Assembly: GCA_023955635.1 (NCBI GenBank) | Contig: JAMXHR010000001.1 | Coordinates: 248,001 to 312,000 of the forward strand | Source of the DNA: Methanosarcina sp. ERenArc_MAG2 | GTDB taxonomy: Archaea > Halobacteriota > Methanosarcinia > Methanosarcinales > Methanosarcinaceae | Reading direction: 5' to 3' | Length of the DNA: 64,000 nt | Shown: in pieces, positions 20,032 to 30,681 of the stretch | Layout: the number at the start of each line of letters is the position of its first letter | Position numbering within the stretch: the stretch's first letter is position 1 | Position numbers and translations under genes: made by a program | The notes under the pieces: model-generated | What the model was told of the DNA's origin: nothing | What the model saw: the letters and a program-made list of their open reading frames with translations, nothing else | Database searches by the model: none

Positions 20032-21052
20032 AAAGTGTGTTCTGGATTCTGACATTCCAGGTATACGGATTAATGAGGACAATGGCCTCTGCCATTTCTG
20101 TGAGACATATACTCCCCTTTCTTCACAGGAAAAGAGTGAGTATCTGACCAAAATTGAAGAACTTTTCGAACAATACAGGGGAAAGGGTAAGTACGACGTT
20201 ATTTATGCACTCTCCGGTGGAAAAGACTCATCATACACGCTTTACAAACTCAAAAAAGACTATTCTTTCCTGAAGGTGCTGGCTGTCCAGTTCGATAACG
20301 GGTTTACTTCCGAAGGCGCAATAAAAAACGCAAAAAAGATGTGTAAGATCACAGGCTCAGATTATTACCAGCTGACAATGGAAAAGGAAATACTCTACGA
20401 TACATTCCGAAATGCAGCCGAATCCTACGATTTATTCCCTAAATTTGCTAAATACAGAGCAAGTGATATCTGCAATGTCTGTATAACTATCATCAAACAG
20501 AAACTGATAGAACAGGCAATTATTCAGAAAGCACCTTTTATTATATTTGCTTTCACAGCCGGTCAGTCCCCAAATCCCATAATTAATCTTTCGCCCAATT
20601 TTATACAGTGGTCCAGAAGCCTATTTAAAAAACAGCTTGAAAAAATAGGCGTCGACGATAAAGATGAACTCTTCCTCCTGAAAAGTAAGGTTATTGAAAA
20701 TATGGGTGAGAATGCTCCGAGTATCCTGCATCCGCTGTGTCTATGGGATTACAGCGAAGATAAAGTGCTGGAGACACTTCTGGAAATCGGATGGGAACAA
20801 CCTGGCATCGCTGACATTAATTCTACCAATTGTACATTGAACTCTTTCGCCTGCTATAACCACCTGGAAAAATACGGATTCCATCCATACGCCTTTGATA
20901 CAGCAGGGCTTGTCCGAAGCGGAGAAATGTCGAGGGAGGAAGGATTTGAAAAAATTAACCAGGAACTATCAAAGCAGCTGATCGAAGAAGCTGCGAAGAA
21001 GCTTAAATTGAATGTAAAAAATTCTCAAAAAATATTAACTACTACTATTTGA
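20012..21052 (+). CDS. PP-loop ATP pyrophosphatase, N-acetyl-sugar amidotransferase-like
   Basis: The 346-residue protein has an N-terminal zinc-binding pair (CKKC at 6-9 and CHFC at 27-30) and then the PP-loop SGGKDS at 68-73. It adenylates a carbonyl or carboxyl group for attack by ammonia. The architecture matches the WbpG/PseA group that makes acetamidino sugars in surface polysaccharides. No glutaminase partner lies beside it; ammonia may come from another source. Its start lies inside the end of the ligase gene, so it is certainly in the same operon. Confidence 0.82.
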   Translation: MSKLVCKKCVLDSDIPGIRINEDNGLCHFCETYTPLSSQEKSEYLTKIEELFEQYRGKGKYDVIYALSGGKDSSYTLYKLKKDYSFLKVLAVQFDNGFTSEGAIKNAKKMCKITGSDYYQLTMEKEILYDTFRNAAESYDLFPKFAKYRASDICNVCITIIKQKLIEQAIIQKAPFIIFAFTAGQSPNPIINLSPNFIQWSRSLFKKQLEKIGVDDKDELFLLKSKVIENMGENAPSILHPLCLWDYSEDKVLETLLEIGWEQPGIADINSTNCTLNSFACYNHLEKYGFHPYAFDTAGLVRSGEMSREEGFEKINQELSKQLIEEAAKKLKLNVKNSQKILTTTI

Positions 21053-21088
21053 TCATGGTCTAAACAGTCTAATTATGGGGGAAATGAT

Positions 21089-22081
21089 ATGCAGGTAGTG
21101 AAAGAACTGAATGTGCAGATAATGGAAGAACTGAACAGAGACATTGAAAATTTAGTCTTGAATATCAGGGGTTTTATCAAAAATCAGATTGTAGGTTTTA
21201 AGAAAAAAGGAGTAGTTTTAGGCGTTTCAGGTGGGATTGATTCAGCTGTAGCTCTTACCCTTTGCGTACAGGAAATTGGAAAAGAAAACGTGTATGGGCT
21301 TCTCCTTCCTGAAAAAGAATCGGCTCCTTCCAGTAAAACTCTGGGTGCAGAAATATGCGAAAGTCTGGGTGTGGAATATGAGGAGGTTCCCATATCTCCA
21401 ATCCTGGAATCACTTAACATTTATGAGAAGAAGGAACAGATCATAAAGAGAACCTGCCCAGAATATGATGCCAGAATACACAAAACTTCACTGATATTGC
21501 CGGATTTCCTTGACAAAGAAATTTTGAACGTTCCTTATATTCGGTTGATAAAAGATGGAGAGACGATCGCAAAGTACAGGTTGAAGGCAAATGACTATCT
21601 GGAACTTATCGGGTTGCAGGGGGTAAAGCAACGGTCCAGAATGATAATTCAGTATATGTATGCTGAAAAGATGAATTATGTGGTATGCGGAACAACCAAC
21701 AAGACTGAGTTGGTCCTTGGTCAGTTCGTAAAATATGGAGACGGGGGTGTAGACCTCGAACCTCTGGCTGACTGTTACAAGACCCAGATCTATGCGCTGG
21801 GTAAATATTTGCATATCAACGAAGAGATTATGAAACGTCCTCCAAGTGCTGATACATGGAGTCATTATACGACTGATGAAGAATTCTACTGGCGCATGCC
21901 TATGCACATAATGGACCAACTGTTATATTCTCAAGAACATCATTTATCTTTGCAGGTAATTGAAAAGAACACCGGGCTTTCCGGAGACAAGATCGAAAAA
22001 GCTCAAAGACACATTAATAGAATAAGAAATACCACCGAATATATTCGGGCTGCTCCTCCCGTTTACTATCTTAACAGATAA
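21089..22081 (+). CDS. NAD-synthetase-like amide ligase (NadE paralog)
   Basis: The 330-residue protein carries the NadE PP-loop GVSGGIDSAVALTL (residues 45-58), GTTNKTELVLGQFVKYGDGG, and KRPPSADTW. These mark ammonia-dependent NAD synthetases. Between the PP-loop domain and the QRSRM motif it has about 45 residues more than usual (near 110-165, ending YRLKANDYLELIG). It sits in the carrier-protein operon with a strong GGGGGAAATG ribosome site. I infer it amidates a different substrate, but a plain NAD synthetase cannot be ruled out. Confidence 0.8.
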   Translation: MQVVKELNVQIMEELNRDIENLVLNIRGFIKNQIVGFKKKGVVLGVSGGIDSAVALTLCVQEIGKENVYGLLLPEKESAPSSKTLGAEICESLGVEYEEVPISPILESLNIYEKKEQIIKRTCPEYDARIHKTSLILPDFLDKEILNVPYIRLIKDGETIAKYRLKANDYLELIGLQGVKQRSRMIIQYMYAEKMNYVVCGTTNKTELVLGQFVKYGDGGVDLEPLADCYKTQIYALGKYLHINEEIMKRPPSADTWSHYTTDEEFYWRMPMHIMDQLLYSQEHHLSLQVIEKNTGLSGDKIEKAQRHINRIRNTTEYIRAAPPVYYLNR

Positions 22082-22261
22082 GTTGCAGGAAGATTAATAC
22101 CTGGGGCAATGGCCTGATAATCCAAGCCTAAGATTGAAGGGATTGCGGCTTTGCCTGCAGTAAAAAATCTGATCATATACTGCATAGATTACTGCGGTAG
22201 ATAGGTGCCAGATGATGTAATTATAATTAACATAAATTTATTCAATGCATAAGATGTGATT

Positions 22262-23395
22262 ATGAACACCAGGGTTTCTATTGTTCGCTGCAGAGATTAT
22301 TCTGATGTGAAAGACGCGATAAGAGAGTCGCTCAATCTGATCGGCGGCCTTGAGAAGATTATAGCTCCTGGCAACCGGGTGCTTCTCAAACCCAATGTGC
22401 TTTCTATCCGACCGCCAGAAGATGCTGTAACAACCCATCCGGCAGTAGTATCGGCAATGTGTGAACTGGTTTCAGAGGCGGGAGGCATTCCAATTATAGG
22501 CGACGGCTCAGGCATTGTAAAACCCGGATCTACTACGACTTCGCAGGCATTTAAAGCATCCGGAATTGAGAATGCCGCTTCCGGTTGTAGGGCAGAACTA
22601 ATCAATTTTGAGACTTCAGGTTATGTTGAGGTTGATGTTCTTAACGCCAGGCAGTTCTCAAGTCTGCACATAGCAAAAGCAGTAATGGATGCAGATGTAA
22701 TAATTTCACTTCCAAAACTCAAGACCCATGAACTCACACTCTATACAGGTGCGGTTAAAAATTTCTTTGGTACCATACCTCAGAAAAACCGAAAACAGGC
22801 TCACTTCCTGGAAGATCGCGACCGTTTCGGAGAAGCAGTTGTCGATATATATTCTATCATCAAACCTCAGCTTGCTGTTATGGACGGTGTAGTCGGAATG
22901 GAAGGGAATGGCCCGGCCAACGGCAAACCTGTTTTAGCAGGCGTGATTATGGCAAGTTATGACTGCGTGGCTCTGGATATTGTAGCCTCTGAGTTTATAG
23001 GAATCGATCCTTTGAAGGTTCCTACAAATAAAGCTGCCCTCTCGAGGGGGTTTGGAGCCGAGCATCCCGAGATTGTAGGAACGCCTTTGAAAGAGGTAAA
23101 AGTCAGATTCAAAAGACCAGAAGGCGGAATTACTGCTTTCATACCATCTTTTCTTAGAAGGATTCTTCGAAGGCAGTTAACTGTAAAACCCGTTATCAAT
23201 ACCTCAAGCTGTGCACTTTGCAAAGCATGTGTTTCGAACTGTTCGGCACATGCCATTGAAGAAGCAGGCGGTGTACTCAAAATTAACGAGGAAAAATGCA
23301 TCCAGTGCTATTGTTGCCGAGAACTTTGCCCTAACGATGCTGTAAAAATAGAAAAATCACTGCTTCTAAAGCTTGTAACCATAAGTAAAAGCTAA
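22262..23395 (+). CDS. DUF362 iron-sulfur protein with C-terminal two-cluster ferredoxin domain
   Basis: Residues 1-300 or so are the DUF362 domain (VLLKPNVLS, GDGSGIVKPGSTTT, SLPKLKTHELTLYTGAVKNF). The C-terminus is a bacterial-type ferredoxin: CALCKACVSNCSAHAI and CIQCYCCRELCPNDAV, for two 4Fe-4S clusters. DUF362 proteins lack a firm function but are linked to redox chemistry. I chose ATG 22262; GTG 22256 is the alternative. A 180-bp gap with CATAAATTTA at 22231 may hold its own promoter. It may be the redox member of the cluster. Confidence 0.83.
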   Translation: MNTRVSIVRCRDYSDVKDAIRESLNLIGGLEKIIAPGNRVLLKPNVLSIRPPEDAVTTHPAVVSAMCELVSEAGGIPIIGDGSGIVKPGSTTTSQAFKASGIENAASGCRAELINFETSGYVEVDVLNARQFSSLHIAKAVMDADVIISLPKLKTHELTLYTGAVKNFFGTIPQKNRKQAHFLEDRDRFGEAVVDIYSIIKPQLAVMDGVVGMEGNGPANGKPVLAGVIMASYDCVALDIVASEFIGIDPLKVPTNKAALSRGFGAEHPEIVGTPLKEVKVRFKRPEGGITAFIPSFLRRILRRQLTVKPVINTSSCALCKACVSNCSAHAIEEAGGVLKINEEKCIQCYCCRELCPNDAVKIEKSLLLKLVTISKS

Positions 23396-23527
23396 CTGAA
23401 GAGCTATCTGGAAATCAGTATATTATCAATATCAAGACTAATAAAAAGCTACTAAAATATATTTATTCTTTAAAGAGTAATGGAACACGAGTATAAAATG
23501 ATTTAATAGGCAAATGGGGGCATTTAA

Positions 23528-24061
23528 ATGACTTCAGTAGTATCTAACAGAGATCAAGTAGCCTTTCGTGAAGTTACAGACCATTATCACAGTAATAAAC
23601 TTCTGTTTGGCATGAAATATTTTAAAAACTGGATTCTGGAACGGCTTGCCTCAAGCATTCCTGTTCCTTCCTGGAGAGCAAAATTACACAGGATGCGGGG
23701 TGTAAATATCGGGGAGAATGTATATGTCGGCTATGATGTGGTTTTTGATCGGATTCACCCTGAATTAATTACTGTAGGGGATTATTCTGAAATCGGCGAT
23801 CGGTGTATACTATCCGCACATTCAAGAGGAAGTTTGACTACAAGACAGGCGTATCCGAGAACTATGGCTCCAATAAAAATCGGATGCGGAGTTTCCGTCA
23901 ATCCGGGTTGTATCATCACACAGGGTGTCGAAATCGGAGATAATTCGATAATAGGTATCGGGTCCGTAGTTAATCGCGATATCTCTCCAAATAGTCTTGC
24001 TCTGGGCTACCCTGCCAAAGTTGTCAAAAAGCTTGAAGGTGTAGGCGAGCTTAAAACCTGA
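23528..24061 (+). CDS. Hexapeptide-repeat acyltransferase
   Basis: This 177-residue protein has a left-handed beta-helix made of six-residue repeats: VNIGENVYVGYDVVF, TVGDYSEIGDRC, VEIGDNSIIGIGSVV, and the closing LALGYPAKVVKKL. This is the maltose/serine O-acetyltransferase class, which acylates sugars or small molecules. The probable catalytic His is in LSAHSRG near residue 99. The ATG follows AATGGGGGCATTTAA. It is the last gene of the cluster and could transfer the ACP-bound acyl group or an acetyl group. Confidence 0.85.
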   Translation: MTSVVSNRDQVAFREVTDHYHSNKLLFGMKYFKNWILERLASSIPVPSWRAKLHRMRGVNIGENVYVGYDVVFDRIHPELITVGDYSEIGDRCILSAHSRGSLTTRQAYPRTMAPIKIGCGVSVNPGCIITQGVEIGDNSIIGIGSVVNRDISPNSLALGYPAKVVKKLEGVGELKT

Positions 24062-24078
24062 TTTTAACACCTTCATGA

Positions 24079-24663
24079 TTATTTTTCGGGCCGGTACTTG
24101 AACTCGAAACCGTATTTACTTAGGGCAAAGAGTGCCATCATTATTACGGCGCAAATGAAAAACACCGATACAAAAGATACTGTCAGGTAATGAAAGAGTC
24201 CGGTTCCCCGAAAACTCACATCCATCATTGAGAATATACTGATAGTTCTATTGTAAATCGGATAAAAGTACTCGCATCCGCCTTCACTAATATCATCTAG
24301 CAATAGATGCGAAAGGAAAGCAGCCTCTGCAAAAAGGCCAAGATATAACGCCTTGCTAACTTTCCTGTATATAGCATATCCTGCAATTATCCCGAACAGG
24401 ATTGCAGGAAAACTGAATAGAAGTGAATGTGTTGGAACCGCACCGATCCAGCAGTGTTCTATGGTACCGTGTACAGGTAGATTATAAACAATCATGATAT
24501 CCGGAAATAAAGCGCATAAACTGCCCACGGACAGCAGCAATAGTAAATTCATTGAACCCCTGAAAGAAAGTTCTCTTCGAAAAAGTGATCTTACAGTAGC
24601 ATAGACTGCTACTGCATTGATACAGAACACAAAGAAGAGCACATGTACAACCGGATAGGGCAT
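24079..24663 (-). CDS. Membrane protein, YdjM/DUF457-type metal-dependent hydrolase
   Basis: The 194-residue integral membrane protein has five or six helices. It contains the family's conserved pieces PDIMIVYNLPVHG..EHCWIGAVPTHSLLF and AAFLSHLLLDDIS. The His and Asp residues in them are the presumed metal ligands. The substrate is unknown. It converges with the acyltransferase gene (18 bases between stops), so it is not part of that operon. Confidence 0.75.
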   Translation of the reverse strand: MPYPVVHVLFFVFCINAVAVYATVRSLFRRELSFRGSMNLLLLLSVGSLCALFPDIMIVYNLPVHGTIEHCWIGAVPTHSLLFSFPAILFGIIAGYAIYRKVSKALYLGLFAEAAFLSHLLLDDISEGGCEYFYPIYNRTISIFSMMDVSFRGTGLFHYLTVSFVSVFFICAVIMMALFALSKYGFEFKYRPEK

Positions 24664-24854
24664 AAGAAAACACTTATAATTTTTCTAAATTAAAATTTTT
24701 GAACTTCAAAAATAGAGTTGATTCCAAACTATATAATATTTCTTACAAACATTTCATGGAGAAATATCATATAATCAATTTGATAAAGTTCAAAAGTGTC
24801 TGATAAATCTGGAAAGAATTCTTCTTACCTACATATTTGCCCTGGAATGTGCCC

Positions 24855-25916
24855 TTAAAGAGGAATCAGTTCTACAAGCATTCCATCTTCAAAGGGATAC
24901 CTTTCAATAATGAGAAGCCTGGATCCGGAAGGTTCCAATTTTTCTTTAATTTCCTCTTTCAGCTCTTCAAGCATCCACCAGGCTATTTCGATTTTCCCGT
25001 CTTTCACTTCATACAATTCTGATGGGATCTCCATGCTCTGCAGAGTTTCTTCTGCAAGTTCTTGATCCCCATCCTCAATTATCCCATATACGAGAGTGCC
25101 ATCTTCCGTGACTTCATCAAACTCTCTAGCCGTATTCTTTGCAATCCGCTGAAACCTTTTGCGGAGCTGGACTGCATCCTTGTAGGTTGAGGAGCAGAAA
25201 TGGGTTTTTTTACATGCCGAAAAGGCAGTCTTGGCGTATTTACAGGATCCTGCAGCTGCGCTGGATGTGTCTGACTCGAGGCAAAATCCGTATTTCAGGA
25301 GGGCTTTTGAGTTATTATCGGAAAATTCCAGTTCATTCAGGTTAAGGAAAACTTCCATTTCTTCTGCAAAAGCTGCAACTTTTTCAGCTCCTTCAAGGGC
25401 AGGAATTTCAATTCCGGTTTCGATCCCTAGCTCTTTTGCATTTTGCAGGGCATCTGCATACGGACTGTGCTTGAGATCATTCCAGCTTGTCTGTGGTGGG
25501 TGTAAACGGATTTCGTCAAGGCCCGCATCTGCGAGTTTTTCAAGGATCTGCTTATCAGGAGCCAGAGAAGTATAGAGATGGATGTGATGTTCTTTTCCGA
25601 AAGAAGATTTAAGGACCCTGATATAATGGAGAACTCTTTCTATTTTTAAAATTGGTTCTCCGCCTGTAATCCCTGTCCCGAGAGCATTCATAATCTCGGC
25701 TTCCTTCAGCAAATCCTCATCGTTTTTTATATATCTTTCATTCGCAAAAACAAGGTCTTTTCCACGCCTTTCATCGGAAAGTGGGCAGTAAAAGCAATTT
25801 TTAGGACAAAGGCCTGTTACAAAGAGTACCATTTTGGCGCCCTCCTGGCAGAGCCTGCAGCCTTCAGAAAGGTAACTGCAAAAAGAGCCAGTCTCGTCTT
25901 CAGTGAACTTTTCCAT
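24855..25916 (-). CDS. Radical SAM protein
   Basis: The 353-residue enzyme has the radical SAM cluster motif GLCPKNCFYCPLS, and two further cysteines upstream (CSYLSEGCRLCQEG) that may hold an extra site. GITGGEPILK is the SAM-binding GGE motif. A Cys-rich stretch near residue 230 (CKYAKTAFSACKKTHFC) suggests another metal site. I chose ATG 25916 rather than the upstream GTG 25973. The TATA-like TTATATATA at 25940-25949 is only about 25 bases upstream, which also implies a leaderless transcript. The substrate is unknown. Confidence 0.82.
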   Translation of the reverse strand: MEKFTEDETGSFCSYLSEGCRLCQEGAKMVLFVTGLCPKNCFYCPLSDERRGKDLVFANERYIKNDEDLLKEAEIMNALGTGITGGEPILKIERVLHYIRVLKSSFGKEHHIHLYTSLAPDKQILEKLADAGLDEIRLHPPQTSWNDLKHSPYADALQNAKELGIETGIEIPALEGAEKVAAFAEEMEVFLNLNELEFSDNNSKALLKYGFCLESDTSSAAAGSCKYAKTAFSACKKTHFCSSTYKDAVQLRKRFQRIAKNTAREFDEVTEDGTLVYGIIEDGDQELAEETLQSMEIPSELYEVKDGKIEIAWWMLEELKEEIKEKLEPSGSRLLIIERYPFEDGMLVELIPL

Positions 25917-25939
25917 ACCTGAACCTGCATATTCTTTTT

Positions 25940-25949
25940 TTATATATAA
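25940..25949 (-). promoter_or_regulatory. TATA box of the radical SAM gene
   Basis: On the minus strand the sequence reads CTTATATATA, followed by A-rich DNA. The ATG at 25916 lies at the expected distance for the transcription start, so translation is probably leaderless. Confidence 0.5.
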
Positions 25950-26054
25950 GGCTTGTTTCGGATATCCGTACACTCAGCATGAGACTAACTTTATGAGAAA
26001 GGACTTTCTCCTATTTAGAAACTGATATATCCTTAAGGTGCCAAAGGTTCACTG

Positions 26055-26240
26055 ATGTCAGAAAAAACCGGATACGTTGTGGTCTTCGGCTGTAAAAGGT
26101 GCGGAAAATGTAAAGATGTCTGTCCCGTGGACGCAATTTACGAGGAAAACGAGCTTGCAAAAATCGATCCTAAAAAATGCACTCTCTGTATGAAATGCAT
26201 AGATGAGTGCACGAACAGATCCATTATCTATATGGAATAA
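26055..26240 (+). CDS. Two-cluster 4Fe-4S ferredoxin
   Basis: The 61-residue protein has two CxxCxxCxxxC motifs: CKRCGKCKDVCP (residues 13-24) and CTLCMKCIDECT. The motif pair binds two 4Fe-4S clusters for low-potential electron transfer in the cytoplasm. It is 11 bases upstream of the cyclase-family gene and on the same strand, and divergent from the radical SAM gene, which often needs such an electron donor. Which of the two it serves is not determined. Confidence 0.88.
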   Translation: MSEKTGYVVVFGCKRCGKCKDVCPVDAIYEENELAKIDPKKCTLCMKCIDECTNRSIIYME

Positions 26241-26251
26241 AGGGATTTAAC

Positions 26252-26974
26252 ATGGAAAAAATTCCGGTTAATGGAAAAGTTATAGACATTACAACCCCGA
26301 TTTCCCCTTTTACACGAGTTTTTCCAGGGGATCCTATACCTGCAATTGAGAAGGTCTGTACTCTTGAAAAAGAAGGTTGTGCAGTATCCAGGTTAAGTTT
26401 CGGAAGCCATACCGGTACTCATGTTGATGCTCCTTCCCACATTCTGGACAATGGCCTGACTATTGACAAACTGGAACTCAAAAACCTCATGGGAATGGCA
26501 CTTATTCTCGATTTCTCTTCATTGTCAGGTGCACTTACTGCCGATATTCTCGAAAAGACTTTCCAGAATGCGGGAGTTTCTGAAAATATCTCAGTTCTTC
26601 TTCTGAAAACAGAAGGCTTTTCCCGAACACAGAAAAGTACAGGTAATATTAGTTCTCCAGGTGGAAAATTATGTTCTCATAGCATGGAATCCGGGGAGGA
26701 AGAATTCGATCCCACATACCTTGACAAAAGCGGAGCAGAGTGGATTGTCGGAAAAGGATTCAAAGCCATAGGAATTGACGGTTTTTCCGTGGATGATCTT
26801 TATTCCGAAAGTCTGCCTGCCCACCGCGTGCTTCTTTCAGGTAACGTGAACATAGTAGAATGCCTTGAGCTCGGCTCAGTAAAAGCAGGAACCTATTTCT
26901 TCCTGTGCCTGCCCCTTAAAATTGAAGGTTGTGACGGCGCGCCTGCAAGAGCCTTATTAATTTCCTATTCCTGA
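26252..26974 (+). CDS. Cyclase-family protein (kynurenine-formamidase-like hydrolase)
   Basis: The 240-residue protein has the family metal-binding motif SFGSHTGTHVDAPSHI (residues 48-63), with the HxGTHxDxPxH pattern. Other conserved pieces are IDITTPISPFTRVFPGDP and FKAIGIDGFSVDD. Members hydrolyse amides or esters such as N-formylkynurenine; the archaeal substrate is unknown. I chose ATG 26252 with AAAGGG just upstream; an earlier in-frame start would overlap the ferredoxin gene. Confidence 0.85.
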   Translation: MEKIPVNGKVIDITTPISPFTRVFPGDPIPAIEKVCTLEKEGCAVSRLSFGSHTGTHVDAPSHILDNGLTIDKLELKNLMGMALILDFSSLSGALTADILEKTFQNAGVSENISVLLLKTEGFSRTQKSTGNISSPGGKLCSHSMESGEEEFDPTYLDKSGAEWIVGKGFKAIGIDGFSVDDLYSESLPAHRVLLSGNVNIVECLELGSVKAGTYFFLCLPLKIEGCDGAPARALLISYS

Positions 26975-27000
26975 CTTATTCCTCAATTTTTTGTAATCCT

Positions 27001-27600
27001 TCAGAAGTGAGACATTGTGTATCTTATTTCATTCTGCGTGACCATTTCAAATATGAACTTTCCTGAAACCGGGTACTCTATTACCACTCCCGTCTTTTCA
27101 AGAGATAACCGTGTTTCATTTGTCTCCTGGCTTTCCTCAGGTGTCCATCTTCCTTCTGAATCAAGCTTGCCTTTTATAAAGTGAACCGGCTTTCCTTCAA
27201 GAAACAAGCGTTTCTTAACTCCATTTTGATACTGACAGATAATGGTATTGTTTTCGAGGGTCCAACCAGAATCGTTCAGTTGCCCATTACATTCCGGGTC
27301 AGGGTCCACTCCGAAACTAATGTACCTGACTGAAGCAGGAAGAGAAAATTCAAGGGCACACATACTCCCCGCAGGGCTAAAACTGTCAGCAGAGTTTCGG
27401 GCATATCCTTCCTGGATTGAAAGGATCGACAGTGAAGCGGTTTCTGTTTGGGCTTCAATTTGCGCATCTTCCAGAACTGGACTCACCGTATTCCAGGCCT
27501 GGGCCACCAGAATTAAAACTGCCGCAAGTAACCCGAGATATACAACGAGTTTTAGCGGGATCGTATCTGCAGCCGCGGTGTCGGAGACGAGATCTCTCAT
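27001..27600 (-). CDS. Membrane-anchored exported protein, pilin-like N-terminus
   Basis: The 199-residue protein has a charged N-terminus and one hydrophobic helix (IPLKLVVYLGLLAAVLILVA, residues 14-33). A polar extracytoplasmic domain follows, with two cysteines at 81 and 104 and a third near 124. The layout matches archaeal DUF7288/pilin-like proteins and the start of class III signal sequences, but I see no clear peptidase motif. The function is unknown. It converges with the cyclase gene. Confidence 0.6.
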   Translation of the reverse strand: MRDLVSDTAAADTIPLKLVVYLGLLAAVLILVAQAWNTVSPVLEDAQIEAQTETASLSILSIQEGYARNSADSFSPAGSMCALEFSLPASVRYISFGVDPDPECNGQLNDSGWTLENNTIICQYQNGVKKRLFLEGKPVHFIKGKLDSEGRWTPEESQETNETRLSLEKTGVVIEYPVSGKFIFEMVTQNEIRYTMSHF

Positions 27601-27924
27601 ATAATAGTTAACATGCCATAATTAATAAAAAATTTTATGTTGTCTATTAACGGCTGACTTTTTAGAATCACAAACTAAAAGGAAAAGTTGAAGGATAAAG
27701 AGCAAACTAAAGGATATAATAGATTACTTAAGGATAAATAATAGATTAAGTTGAAGGAAAGCTCGAATAAAGGGCAATTAAAGAATAAAAGATAAGGATA
27801 CAAGAAAGACTGGAGAATACCTGGAGGGTTTGGGATAAACGAAGAATCTGAAGAAAACCTGTTATGTATACCTTTTTCAGAAGAGCAGCTTTCTGAAATA
27901 AAGAAGTATGCAGCTCTGAATCAA
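27601..27924. other. A-rich intergenic region
   Basis: Repeated AAGGATAA-type motifs (27680-27800) fill the stretch. CTGGAGGGT at 27821-27829 looks like a ribosome site, and the frame of the next gene is open from 27832, so that gene may start here rather than at 27925. Confidence 0.4.
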
Positions 27925-28284
27925 ATGGAAGTTGAAGAGTTCATAAAAAACGTTTGTCTGACTCACTGCCTCCAGCAAATGGAATGCCTCTACGGGCCGA
28001 ATACAGAAGCAGCTGAGGCTGCAGGCGGGGCTGCAAAATCGGAAAGTGGACCAAAAATTGATCAACGGAAAGTTGAAATTAAAAGCAAAAAGACAGGCCC
28101 AACCTCAAAAGACCTGCTTGATGGCCCGTTGATCCTGGACCAGCAGTGTATTATGGATCTATTTACAATCAAACGAGAATTCGGCCATACCTCGAATAAC
28201 AAGATAATTACTATCGCCCTCAAGCTGGGTTTAAATCAGCTCAGTGTGGCGCTTGGTATGCTTAAACATAAACTGGAAGAATAA
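27925..28284 (+). CDS. Hypothetical protein
   Basis: There are 119 residues from the first ATG. The frame is open upstream to about 27832 and codes for INEESEENLLCIPFSEEQLS, directly after a ribosome-site-like GGAGGG. The true start may therefore lie there, with a start codon lost or unusual. The N-terminal half has Cys residues (CLTHCLQQMEC). The C-terminal half (LDQQCIMDLFTIKREFGHTS and GLNQLSVALGMLKHKLEE) is helical and well conserved-looking. I do not recognise a family. Confidence 0.55.
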   Translation: MEVEEFIKNVCLTHCLQQMECLYGPNTEAAEAAGGAAKSESGPKIDQRKVEIKSKKTGPTSKDLLDGPLILDQQCIMDLFTIKREFGHTSNNKIITIALKLGLNQLSVALGMLKHKLEE

Positions 28285-28370
28285 AGTGAAAAATAGAAAC
28301 GGTTATATAAGTATTCTTTTGCAAGCAGTTTTCTGCTGGTGCAGGTTTATTAAGATCACTATCAGGTCTT

Positions 28371-28917
28371 TTAAATTTTACTCTTAAACCATTCCAGAAA
28401 ACTATCAATGGCCCTGCGCCTATGAGAAACCTTATTTTTCTCGGCATCTCCAAGTTCCCCGAAGGTCATGCCCTGGTATTCGAAGATAGGATCGTACCCA
28501 AAACCACCTGTGCCTCGCTCTTCATATGCTATCTTTCCTTCCACAATACCGGGGAAAACCAGGGACTCTTTTCCGGGTTCGCAGTATCCGATTACGGTCT
28601 TAAAATAAGCTGCCCTGTCTTCCTCTTCTTCCATCAATTTGAGTACTTTCGGGTTTCCGAGTTTGTCCTCTACAAAGCGAGAGTAAGGGCCTGGGAAGCC
28701 ATTTAAGGCTTTTATGAAAATTCCGGAGTCGTCCACCATTACAGGCATGTTGAGTTTGTTTGCAACATACTGTGCCCCATAGGCTGCAATCGGTTCAAGC
28801 TCGTCCTCCTGAAGTTCGGGGTAGCCATTTTTTTCCTGGATTACTTCAATTCCGAAAGTTTTGAGGATATCCTTTACCTCGGCAAACTTGCCTTTATTTC
28901 CCGTAACAAACACGATT

Positions 28918-28925
<8 letters not shown>
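28371..28925 (-). CDS. rdgB: XTP/dITP diphosphatase (RdgB/HAM1 family)
   Basis: The 184-residue enzyme removes non-canonical purine nucleotides such as XTP and dITP. Conserved pieces are IVFVTGNKGKFAEVKDIL (residues 4-21), PVMVDDSGIFIKALNGFPGP, GGFGYDPIFEYQG and KNKVSHRRRA. All active-site regions are intact. It overlaps the end of the Kae1-Bud32 gene by eight bases, so the two are co-transcribed, an arrangement known in archaea. Confidence 0.95.
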
Positions 28926-30557
<1,632 letters not shown>

Positions 30558-30622
30558 TTACGATCTCCTTCCAGTCCTTTTCCTCTGCTTGCTGTTACTG
30601 CCTTCGATAATACCGGAGAGAT

Positions 30623-30632
30623 CTTATATATT
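30623..30632 (-). promoter_or_regulatory. TATA box of the kae1-bud32 / rdgB operon
   Basis: The minus strand reads TATATAAGAT, with AAA upstream, about 70 bases before the Kae1 ATG at 30554. It lies in the only non-coding gap before that operon. Confidence 0.4.
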
Positions 30633-30681
30633 TGCTTTTCTGAGATCCCGAAGAGAAATTTCCAAACTTTCTTTCAGGGCT

